From positions 1 through 5,271 of the forward strand of contig DNUI01000042.1 in assembly GCA_003508565.1 (NCBI GenBank): a DNA stretch of 5,271 bases, read 5' to 3'. Shown here one piece after another: positions 1-5,271 of this stretch. A model generated the notes under the pieces. That model saw only the letters and a program-made list of their open reading frames with translations. It was not told where the DNA came from and did no database searches. Both the position numbers and the translations under genes were made by a program. Positions within the stretch are counted from its first letter, which is position 1; the number at the start of each line of letters is the position of its first letter. Origin of the DNA: Syntrophaceae bacterium. GTDB taxonomy: Bacteria; Desulfobacterota; Syntrophia; Syntrophales; UBA2185.

Positions 1-1
1 G

Positions 2-631
2 CTAAAAAAACACCCACATTTCGATTGCACCCTTTTGTGCGTGAGGATAACGTGTGCTCAAATTTTTAATATGTAGAGTAAACTTTGCAATAGTGGCCGA
101 ACTAACGATAAAATCGTCAAGGTGTTTTTTGAGAAGCAGCGCCGATTCTTCATCCTCGTCATGAAAATAACGGATATCCCTCTTCCAATGTCGAATTTTT
201 TCAGTCTCCACGGAAGCATATCCCTTGCACTTTAAAAAAACAGAAAAATCCTCTGCGATTTTTTTATCTTTTTCTCTGGCGTAATGGATATATACTTTAG
301 CTCCGACGGGTGCCGTTTCATGCTTTACATTCCCCACAGCAGTTTCCTTAGTTTGAGATACGGTGAACGCATTACTCTCTGCCGCTTCTGTATTGTCAGC
401 ATCTGTCTTTGCTGCGGTCACACTATTTGCTGAATGGCCCTGCTGAACGTCCTTCGGCGTCTCATCCGTTTTTTGTAGAACTACATTCACATCTGAAAGT
501 TTTTTTTGATTCACGCCCATTATATTCATTATTAAAACTGCGGCACCAAAACCAATCAATAGACCTGTAATAAATGCCATGACTATATACTTTTTTTGAA
601 TATATTGGTCAGATTTTGCCAAAGCTTCCAC
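2..631 (-). CDS. Hypothetical single-pass membrane protein with C-terminal extracytoplasmic domain
   Basis: A complete 209-residue protein that I cannot assign to a named family. After a short lysine-containing N-terminus comes one hydrophobic segment at about residues 15-38 (signal anchor, no obvious cleavage site). Next is a polar low-complexity linker rich in Thr, Ala, Glu, Asp, Gln and Lys (about 40-111), then a compact domain (about 112-209). That domain starts with a VYIHYAR strand and contains the motif RDIRYFHDEDE at about 151-161. Basic residues before the membrane segment suggest the C-terminal domain faces the periplasm. The strand-helix pattern and the RYF-x-DED motif recall the small LytR_C/SPOR-like extracytoplasmic domains, but this is from memory and weak. 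GTG at 631 is chosen because an AGGAG lies 5 nt upstream; the in-frame TTG at 634 would leave only 2 nt. The gene is divergent from the ketosynthase operon and more AT-rich, so a functional link is doubtful. Confidence 0.75.
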   Translation of the reverse strand: MEALAKSDQYIQKKYIVMAFITGLLIGFGAAVLIMNIMGVNQKKLSDVNVVLQKTDETPKDVQQGHSANSVTAAKTDADNTEAAESNAFTVSQTKETAVGNVKHETAPVGAKVYIHYAREKDKKIAEDFSVFLKCKGYASVETEKIRHWKRDIRYFHDEDEESALLLKKHLDDFIVSSATIAKFTLHIKNLSTRYPHAQKGAIEMWVFF

Positions 632-636
632 CAAAA

Positions 637-641
637 CTCCT
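637..641 (-). promoter_or_regulatory. Ribosome binding site deciding a GTG start
   Basis: AGGAG read on the minus strand. It lies 5 nt before GTG (631-629) and only 2 nt before an in-frame TTG (634-632). Normal spacing favours GTG as the start of the membrane-protein gene. Confidence 0.6.
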
Positions 642-687
642 AATTTACACTCTCCGCAGTAAATTATGGAGAATGTTTGATCCTTAA

Positions 688-705
688 GGGATAATAGTGT
701 TACCC
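688..705. repeat. Short inverted repeat upstream of the membrane-protein gene
   Basis: GGG(A)TAA at 688-694 can pair with TTACCC at 700-705 across a 5-nt loop, with one bulged A. It covers the only plausible -10-like element for the leftward gene (TATTAT, 696-691), so it could be an operator. A six-pair bulged stem is also within what chance gives in such DNA. Confidence 0.2.
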
Positions 706-923
706 GTCTCCCGGTTTACAAAATGCCGAGCATGGGATGTATTTTTTTATACGTGATCATGAATGAACGCGCATAATGCCTTATATAATGTATAACAAGT
801 GATAGTCCAATGTCGATACTTTTATTTTTTTTTATTCAAGATTACAAGTGTATTATTCATAAAGACCTATTTTTTACGTTGTTCTGTCGCATCGTTCTTA
901 TTTTGTCTTGCCGCCGAATTGTG

Positions 924-952
924 TTGACAGAGAAAGCTGTCTTTCCTATAAT
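924..952 (+). promoter_or_regulatory. Perfect-consensus sigma70-type promoter for the ketosynthase operon
   Basis: TTGACA at 924-929 and TATAAT at 947-952 are separated by exactly 17 nt. All twelve hexamer bases match the housekeeping consensus at the optimal spacing. Transcription should start near A959, giving a leader of about 23 nt before the ketosynthase ATG at 982. No extended -10 TG is present. Overlapping dyads in the spacer (separate entry) suggest that such an intrinsically strong promoter may be held in check by a repressor. No other convincing promoter is seen before the downstream genes, so it probably drives all three. Confidence 0.85.
926..945. repeat. Two overlapping dyads in the promoter spacer, possible operator
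   Basis: GACAG (926-930) pairs with CTGTC (937-941) across six bases. GAAAG (932-936) pairs with CTTTC (941-945) across four bases. The two symmetries interlock, and the first includes four bases of the -35 hexamer. This position, between -35 and -10, is typical for repressor operators that block polymerase. Each arm is only 5 bp, so chance is not excluded. No regulator gene lies in the window. Confidence 0.4.
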
Positions 953-981
953 TTCATCACCTTAAAATTCTTATAAATAAC

Positions 982-2229
982 ATGTATAGAAATCGTGTTG
1001 TCATTACGGGGTTGGGTACGGTAAATGCGTTGGCGAAAAATATCATGGATTTTACCCATGCCCTGCAGAATGGGATTTGCGGTATCGGACCGATAACCCT
1101 GTTTGATACGGCAGAATTCCGGACACACACCGGGGCGGAGGTAAACAATTTCGAGCCCCAAAATCTGATACCACCACAATTTCTCCTGAAAAGGATGACA
1201 AGAGCTGATTTAATGGCATTTGCGGCAACCATTGAAGCTCTTTCAGACGCACGCCTTTTTCCATTCCCGGAAGGTCTCCGTGAAGATACGGGTGTTGTAC
1301 TGGGAGCCGGCTCCGGAGGTAAACTGGAGGGAGAAAGTTTCTACCGCGACTATTTAAAGACCGGGGGGCAGAATGCACGCTTTTCCATGCTTGCCAGTCT
1401 ATGCCCCGCTGCCTCTGCAGATCACATTACTGCTCACTTCCGTCTCATGGGACCGAAGACAACCTTCATGACTGCCTGCTCATCCGGGGCCACAGCCATT
1501 GGGTTCGCCCGGGATTTGATTGAAAGAGGAGCCGCCACTGTCGTAATCGCAGGTGGTGTGGAACCCCTATGCCGGACAACATATGCCTCGTTCAATGTTC
1601 TCCAGTCTGTCGAACCGGAATTCTGTAAACCCTTCGACAGAAACAGGCAGGGCCTTTCCCTGGGAGAGGCTTCGGCAGTTCTAATCTTGGAATCTTTGAA
1701 CCATGCAAGTGAACGAGGTGCTCCGATCCGCGGAGAAGTGCTGGGATATGGAATATCATGCGACGCCTATCATATGACAGCCCCCGACATTGAAGCATCA
1801 GGCGCCGCGCGCTGCATGAGGGCGGCACTGACAGATGCCCGGATTTCAGCAGACGCGGTGAATTACATCAATGCACACGGAACGGCCACACCGGCCAATG
1901 ATATCATGGAAACCAGGGCCATCAAAAAGGTTTTTGGATCGCGCGCGTACAGGATACCGATCAGTTCGACCAAGTCCATGACAGGCCATACACTGGGAGC
2001 TTCCGGAGCGTTGGAAGCAATCATTTCTGTCTTGTCAATAAGGCGGCATTTCATTCCTCCCACAATTCACCTTCACGACGCTGATCCCGAATGCGATCTC
2101 GATTATGTAGCCGGGGGTGCCCGGGAAGTCACGCCTGATATTGTTCTCTCCAACTCCTTCGCCTTCGGCGGGAATAATACATCGGTGATCTTAGGACGAT
2201 ATACCGAAAGAGGAATTATCCATGAGTAA
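982..2229 (+). CDS. Beta-ketoacyl-ACP synthase, FabF (KAS II) type, catalytic KS of a KS/CLF-like pair
   Basis: A complete 415-residue cytoplasmic condensing enzyme, the usual length for FabF. It would accept an acyl chain on its cysteine and extend it by decarboxylative Claisen condensation with malonyl-ACP. The thiolase-fold start RVVITGLG (5-12) supports the ATG at 982. Visible catalytic residues are Cys166 in TACSSG, His299 in NAHGTAT, Lys331 in STKSMTGH and His336 in GHTLGASG, so the enzyme should be active. The glycine-rich loop near the C-terminus reads FAFGGNN (393-399), where FabF proteins usually have FGFGGTN. Its stop overlaps the start of an inactive paralogue by 8 nt. That arrangement is that of type II polyketide KS-alpha/KS-beta pairs rather than housekeeping fabF, which normally sits with acpP and fabG. 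A specialised role is therefore inferred; substrate and chain length are unknown. The start lacks a Shine-Dalgarno sequence. Confidence 0.9.
   Translation: MYRNRVVITGLGTVNALAKNIMDFTHALQNGICGIGPITLFDTAEFRTHTGAEVNNFEPQNLIPPQFLLKRMTRADLMAFAATIEALSDARLFPFPEGLREDTGVVLGAGSGGKLEGESFYRDYLKTGGQNARFSMLASLCPAASADHITAHFRLMGPKTTFMTACSSGATAIGFARDLIERGAATVVIAGGVEPLCRTTYASFNVLQSVEPEFCKPFDRNRQGLSLGEASAVLILESLNHASERGAPIRGEVLGYGISCDAYHMTAPDIEASGAARCMRAALTDARISADAVNYINAHGTATPANDIMETRAIKKVFGSRAYRIPISSTKSMTGHTLGASGALEAIISVLSIRRHFIPPTIHLHDADPECDLDYVAGGAREVTPDIVLSNSFAFGGNNTSVILGRYTERGIIHE
2209..2214 (+). promoter_or_regulatory. Ribosome binding site for the second ketosynthase-like gene
   Basis: AGAGGA inside the end of the upstream gene, 7 nt before ATG 2222. 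With the 8-nt gene overlap it suggests translational coupling and near-equal amounts of the two proteins, as needed for a heterodimer. Confidence 0.7.
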
Positions 2230-3472
2230 GCGTGTCGTGGTAACCGGGATCGGAATGGTAACACCCCTGGGGATAGGGAAAGATCAATTCACCAAAGCAC
2301 TGTTCTCCGGCAGTTCGGGTATTACAGAGATTGCTGCGTTCGATACGTCCCGCTTTCCGTCCCATCTTGGGGCGGAGATCAAAAAATTCTCACCCCGGGA
2401 TTTCATCTCCTTAAAGCACTTACGGAGGATGGACCGGCTCTCTCAGATTTCCGTCGCGTCATCCCGGCTGGCGCTGGAAGATGCAAAAATCACAGTCAGC
2501 GCCACAAACAGGGACCGTATCGGCATTATCCTGGGGACGGCCTTCGGACCAACGGATCTCAAAGTTCATTGCGCCCATATCCTCTTCACAGAGGGACCTA
2601 TGATGATCAATCCGATTTTAGTGCCCAATTCCGTAATGAATGCACCAGCGGGCCACACCTCCATAGAGCTGGGGCTCAGGGGTGTGAATACAACGGTAAA
2701 TCATCAGGCTGCATCGGGTGAAACGGCCATCGTATACGCTGTCATGGAGATAATGCGGGGAGCCGCCGATATTATTTTAGCCGGAGGAGCCGATATTATC
2801 TCCGAGTTTTTCTTTGAAACGCTGATCCGGTTCAAGGCAATTTCTCCAGTGAACGGGGGAAAAGAAGGCGCCCGCCCTTTCGATACATACAGGAACGGAC
2901 CTGTTGCCGGGGAAGGCTGTGGAATTGTCTGCCTTGAACTTCTGAAACATGCCCGGGAGAGGGGCGTCATACCCTATTGCGAGATCGCCGGATGGGGTAT
3001 GAGTTCTTCATCCGCTTCACCAACCGACTGGCCTGCTGATGCGCATGGAGCATCTCTTTCCATAATGCGGGCGTTACAATCCGCCAATCTCACCCCAGAC
3101 AAAATAGATATGATCCAGGCAGCCTCAAACGGCGGGAAAAATCCCGACAGGATAGAAGCGGATGCCTGTCTGCAACTGTTCGGTTCAGAAAAGGTAGTTC
3201 CCGCAATATCTTCAATCAAAGGAGCATTCGGTGAAAGTTTTTCTTCGGGAGGCATTCGGGCGGCCGCGCTCGCATTATCCCTCCGGGAAGGCATGGTTCC
3301 GCCGATACTCGGGCTTGACGACCCCATCATAGAGCTTCCTTTCATAACCGGGGAGTCAAGAAAAATGGATATCCGCAATGGACTTGTCAACACCTTCTCA
3401 CATGGAGGAACCAATGTATCCATTGTCATGCGGAAGCTCACAGACATGGATCATCTCCGGGAAAGCAACTGA
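2222..3472 (+). CDS. Catalytically inactive ketosynthase homologue, chain-length-factor-like (KS-beta)
   Basis: A complete 416-residue thiolase-fold protein of FabF ancestry: VVVTGIGMVTPLG at 5-17, and the helix RMDRLSQISVASSRLALEDA shared with FabF proteins at 69-88. Without gaps against the preceding gene, the nucleophile Cys is Ala163 (in NHQAASGE), the first catalytic His is Ala301 (in QAASNGG) and the second is Glu338 (in KGAFGESF). The conserved Lys333 remains. It cannot condense or, lacking both His, decarboxylate as a KSQ would. Inactive KS paralogues next to an active KS are the hallmark of chain length factors in type II polyketide and aryl-polyene systems. Such partners form a heterodimer with the KS and set the length of the growing chain. 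Classic actinobacterial CLFs have Gln at the Cys position; here Gln162 is one residue before it. The loop usually reading FGGTN is SHGGTN (393-398), with His394 where the gating Phe sits. No frameshift or stop suggests decay, and the fold motifs are kept, so it is a working protein rather than a pseudogene. Confidence 0.85.
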   Translation: MSKRVVVTGIGMVTPLGIGKDQFTKALFSGSSGITEIAAFDTSRFPSHLGAEIKKFSPRDFISLKHLRRMDRLSQISVASSRLALEDAKITVSATNRDRIGIILGTAFGPTDLKVHCAHILFTEGPMMINPILVPNSVMNAPAGHTSIELGLRGVNTTVNHQAASGETAIVYAVMEIMRGAADIILAGGADIISEFFFETLIRFKAISPVNGGKEGARPFDTYRNGPVAGEGCGIVCLELLKHARERGVIPYCEIAGWGMSSSSASPTDWPADAHGASLSIMRALQSANLTPDKIDMIQAASNGGKNPDRIEADACLQLFGSEKVVPAISSIKGAFGESFSSGGIRAAALALSLREGMVPPILGLDDPIIELPFITGESRKMDIRNGLVNTFSHGGTNVSIVMRKLTDMDHLRESN

Positions 3473-3503
3473 GAATCAGGGTTCAAGGAATCGAGGTGTC
3501 AAG
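3473..3503 (+). repeat. Imperfect tandem repeat of 15/16 nt after the KS-beta stop
   Basis: GAATCAGGGTTCAAG (3473-3487) is followed directly by GAATCGAGGTGTCAAG (3488-3503). They differ by one inserted base and two substitutions. The repeat starts at the first base after the TGA stop codon. It may be a small slippage duplication or a remnant of a dispersed intergenic repeat; no function is visible. Confidence 0.55.
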
Positions 3504-3643
3504 GATGCAAATGAAATAAAGACGATTGAAAAACTTTATATCATCGGGAAACTGAGACTGGAATCCTGGAGCCCTTGTATTCTCAAACCTTTTCTGCAAA
3601 TGATTTCGATAAGAGTAAAAGTTAACGGAGCAAAAAACCCTCT

Positions 3644-3648
3644 GGAGG
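3644..3648 (+). promoter_or_regulatory. Ribosome binding site for the acyl-CoA ligase
   Basis: GGAGG located 4 nt before ATG 3653. It is a strong Shine-Dalgarno match that fixes the start of the ligase, in contrast to the SD-less first gene of the operon. Confidence 0.75.
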
Positions 3649-3652
3649 TACT

Positions 3653-5203
3653 ATGAATATCGGTGAGTGGATATCAAAACGGGCACATCTCCATCCGGAA
3701 AAGCCTTTTTTAAAGGACGAGGACGGCCGTAAATTCAGCAATAAAGAATTCGACAGACGCGTGAACCGTATGGCAAATGCCCTCACATCGATGGGAATCG
3801 TTCAAGGAGAGCGGGTGGCTGCCCTGATGCTGAATTCCAGCGAGTTTTTGGAGATATTTTTTGCCTGCGGCAAGACCGGTGTGATTATGGTCCCCATTAA
3901 CTTCCGTCTGGCCGTACCGGAATTAATTTACATCCTCAAGGATTGCACCCCCCAGGCGTTAATATACTCATCGGAATTCGCCGACAAGATCCGGGCTGTC
4001 AAGACATCAGGGCTCTCAATCTCCCGCTACTTTCGGCATGGTGGGAATAATCTGTCTGAAGATTCCTTAATTACTCATTTCGTTTCACCTTTCCCGACAA
4101 TTGAGCCCGTTCCCGAACGAGAAATTACACTCAATGATCCTCTCTTTATCATGTATACCTCAGGTACGACCGGTGACCCGAAGGGTGCTATAATGTCTCA
4201 CGGAAACATCCTGTTCGGAGCAATCCACTCCCTTGTGGGATACGGTGTTGACAAGACATACAAATCCCTCGTTGTCGCGCCGCTGTTCCACATCGGAGCC
4301 TTGGCCGCGTCAACTACGCCCGTTATCTATGCCGGAGGCTCACTGGTTCTGAAGAGTTTCTATAACGCGTCAGAGGTCATTAAGCTTATTATGGAGGAAA
4401 AGATCAACTATATGTTTGCCGTACCGGTCATGTTTCAAATGATGACTAAATCCGAAGAATGGAACAACGCGGATTTTTCACATGTTCACTTCTTCATATC
4501 CGGCGGTGCTCCCATTCCGATCCCGGTGATCCGTAAGTACCAGGAAGACAAGGGCATCGGTTTTGTTCAGGGATATGGATTGACGGAAACAGGGCGTTTA
4601 ACATCTCTCGATCTCGAAGATTCCATCCGAAAAGCCGGTTCTGTCGGGAAAGAGGTCTTTCACATCACATTGCGCATTGTCGACCAAAACGACCGGGATG
4701 TCACCCCCGGTGAGCCTGGCGAAATCGTAGTCCAGGGGCCAAATGTGTTTATAGGATACTGGAACAAGCCAACTCACACAGCAATGGCCATGCGGGCGGG
4801 CTGGTTCCATACTGACGATCTGGGTAGACGCGACGAAGAAGGATTTATTTACGTAATCGGCAGGAAACAGGAATTGATCATCAGCTCCGGGGAAAATATC
4901 TATCCTGCAGAGGTCCAACGGGCGATCCAGACACTTCCCCAGGTCAGAGAAGCAGCTGCTGTGGCCATGCCCGATCCCGCACGGGGAGAGGTCGTGGCGG
5001 CCTTTGTTATGCTTCATGAGGGGCAGCATATGACGGAGGAGTTTTTAATCAATTCCCTCCAGGGGAAGATTGCCCCTTTCAAGATCCCGAAAAGAGTATT
5101 TTTTGTGGAAGACTTTCCGCGCAACTCCACAGGGAAGATTCTTGTGAAGGAGCTGAAAAAGCAATTCACGGGAGAGACAATACTACCTATAGCAAAATTA
5201 TGA
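3653..5203 (+). CDS. Acyl-CoA synthetase / AMP-forming acid ligase
   Basis: A complete 516-residue member of the ANL adenylate-forming superfamily. It activates a carboxylic acid with ATP to an acyl-adenylate, then transfers it to CoA or possibly to the phosphopantetheine of an ACP. The large N-terminal domain carries the phosphate loop YTSGTTGDPKG (168-178), the APLFHIGAL segment (209-217), the adenine/acyl-pocket motif GYGLTET (307-313) and GWFHTDDLG (383-391) with the ribose-binding Asp. The hinge region is GRKQELIISSGENIYPAE (403-420). The small C-terminal domain ends with PRNSTGKILVKEL (489-501), whose Lys495 is the expected catalytic lysine for adenylation. No membrane segment or carrier domain is fused. 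The overall pattern is that of medium/long-chain fatty acyl or aryl-acid CoA ligases; the substrate cannot be read reliably. Placed after a KS/CLF-like pair, it may load a starter acid or activate the finished chain. It follows a 180-nt gap, so it is probably but not certainly in the same transcript. Confidence 0.9.
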   Translation: MNIGEWISKRAHLHPEKPFLKDEDGRKFSNKEFDRRVNRMANALTSMGIVQGERVAALMLNSSEFLEIFFACGKTGVIMVPINFRLAVPELIYILKDCTPQALIYSSEFADKIRAVKTSGLSISRYFRHGGNNLSEDSLITHFVSPFPTIEPVPEREITLNDPLFIMYTSGTTGDPKGAIMSHGNILFGAIHSLVGYGVDKTYKSLVVAPLFHIGALAASTTPVIYAGGSLVLKSFYNASEVIKLIMEEKINYMFAVPVMFQMMTKSEEWNNADFSHVHFFISGGAPIPIPVIRKYQEDKGIGFVQGYGLTETGRLTSLDLEDSIRKAGSVGKEVFHITLRIVDQNDRDVTPGEPGEIVVQGPNVFIGYWNKPTHTAMAMRAGWFHTDDLGRRDEEGFIYVIGRKQELIISSGENIYPAEVQRAIQTLPQVREAAAVAMPDPARGEVVAAFVMLHEGQHMTEEFLINSLQGKIAPFKIPKRVFFVEDFPRNSTGKILVKELKKQFTGETILPIAKL

Positions 5204-5237
5204 TGCCATGCGGCGGTTACCGGCTGCCATGAAACAT
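5204..5237 (+). other. Non-coding tail after the ligase gene
   Basis: A short stretch between the ligase stop and the edge hairpin. It contains TGCCATG twice (5204-5230 region), a direct repeat about 20 nt apart, but no gene start or ribosome binding site that I can support. Confidence 0.35.
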
Positions 5238-5271
5238 TGAAGCTCTTCGAAATACACCACGGAGAGCTTCA
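5238..5271 (+). terminator. 12-bp hairpin at the window edge, possible terminator
   Basis: TGAAGCTCTTCG (5238-5249) pairs with CGGAGAGCTTCA (5260-5271): twelve pairs with a single T-G wobble around a 10-nt loop. It lies 35 nt after the ligase stop, where an intrinsic terminator would be expected. The window ends at the last paired base, so neither a following T-run nor a longer stem can be checked. It could equally be the end of a repeat or mobile element, or an intercistronic hairpin. Confidence 0.45.

Larger units (their letters stand above)
632..981. other. AT-rich divergent intergenic region, no gene
   Basis: About 350 nt between two divergently transcribed genes. I see no coding region: the longest reading from an ATG here is a handful of codons (for example MNERA at 759). 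No tRNA-like or rRNA-like structure is evident. The region is strongly AT-rich with T-tracts near 741-748, 819-833 and 869-875, the kind of sequence that can curve or act as an upstream element. It holds the strong rightward promoter at 924-952. The leftward gene must also be transcribed from here, but its promoter is not clear: a TATTAT at 696-691 with TTGTAA at 721-716 has an over-long 19-nt spacer. Confidence 0.7.
3473..3652 (+). other. 180-nt intra-operon spacer
   Basis: A gap between the KS-beta and ligase genes that is too short to hold an acyl carrier protein gene. Apart from the tandem repeat at its left end and the ribosome binding site at its right end I see no hairpin followed by a T-run and no well-spaced promoter. 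A TTGAAA at 3526-3531 has no matching -10. Read-through from the promoter at 924-952 is the simplest view, but a weak internal promoter cannot be excluded. Confidence 0.5.

Noticed and set aside
784..789. A TATAAT in the divergent region that could be a second rightward promoter.
   Set aside because: No -35-like hexamer lies at 16-18 nt upstream (the sequence there is GAATGA), and TATAAT by chance is likely in DNA this AT-rich.
795..850. ACAAGTG occurring twice (795-801 and 844-850).
   Set aside because: A 7-nt repeat over 50 bases without matching flanks is expected by chance.
1230..1242. CATTGAAGCTCTT in the first ketosynthase gene also occurs at the edge hairpin near 5235.
   Set aside because: A 13-nt match with no extension and one copy in coding sequence is compatible with chance; no other sign of a shared repeat.
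946..1378. Several minus-strand open frames opposite the ketosynthase and ligase genes.
   Set aside because: They are antisense shadows of well-supported genes, with no family motifs or ribosome binding sites.
982..3472. Two tandem housekeeping fabF genes of primary fatty-acid synthesis.
   Set aside because: The second copy lacks every catalytic residue and the usual fab neighbours are absent, so a KS/CLF-like pair explains the locus better, though duty in primary metabolism of the first gene is not formally excluded.
2222..3472. The second ketosynthase as a decaying pseudogene.
   Set aside because: The frame is full length without stops, has a good ribosome binding site and keeps the structural motifs; the losses are confined to catalytic positions, which points to functional specialisation.
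3526..3554. TTGAAA in the spacer as a promoter for the ligase.
   Set aside because: The bases at the right distance (AAACTG) do not resemble a -10 element at 16, 17 or 18 nt spacing.
3378..3656. Open frame of 92 codons crossing the end of KS-beta and the spacer, with its TGA overlapping the ligase ATG (ATGA).
   Set aside because: Its first start lies inside the KS-beta gene in another frame, the only start within the spacer (ATG 3600) has no ribosome binding site and gives 18 residues, and the protein has no recognisable features.
1..5271. CRISPR array, tRNA, rRNA, transposase or integration site.
   Set aside because: I looked for regularly spaced repeats, cloverleaf-like segments and transposase or integrase motifs and saw none.

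Overview
The window looks like chromosomal DNA from a Gram-negative-type bacterium of moderate GC. It carries part of a secondary-metabolite or specialised-lipid locus. No taxonomic marker is present, so the host cannot be named from this window. An anaerobic lineage such as Desulfobacterota, Nitrospirota or Planctomycetota would fit the general style of the proteins, but that is only an impression.

Layout: (i) 2-631, minus strand, a small single-pass membrane protein of unknown function with a charged, low-complexity linker and a C-terminal domain. It is visibly more AT-rich than the genes to its right. (ii) 632-981, a very AT-rich divergent intergenic region. It ends in a perfect-consensus sigma70-type promoter (TTGACA, 17 nt, TATAAT; 924-952) pointing right, with two overlapping short dyads in its spacer. 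(iii) 982-2229, a complete FabF-type ketosynthase with Cys-His-His and the conserved Lys. (iv) 2222-3472, a second ketosynthase-fold protein that overlaps the first by 8 nt and has lost the nucleophilic Cys and both catalytic His. It is best read as a chain-length-factor-like (KS-beta) partner. (v) 3473-3652, a 180-nt spacer with an imperfect tandem repeat. (vi) 3653-5203, a complete acyl-CoA synthetase/adenylate-forming ligase. (vii) 5204-5271, a tail ending exactly at the window edge in a 12-bp hairpin, possibly a terminator.

Together the three plus-strand genes look like the start of a type II (dissociated) polyketide or unusual fatty-acid pathway. The active ketosynthase and the inactive paralogue would form a heterodimer that makes and measures the chain. 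The ligase would activate a carboxylic acid, either as starter or as released product. No acyl carrier protein, ketoreductase, dehydratase, thioesterase or acyltransferase is present, so these must lie outside the window or be shared with primary fatty-acid synthesis. The KS/CLF-like pair with Ala (not Cys or Gln) at the nucleophile position is the most interesting item here. The product is not determinable from this sequence.
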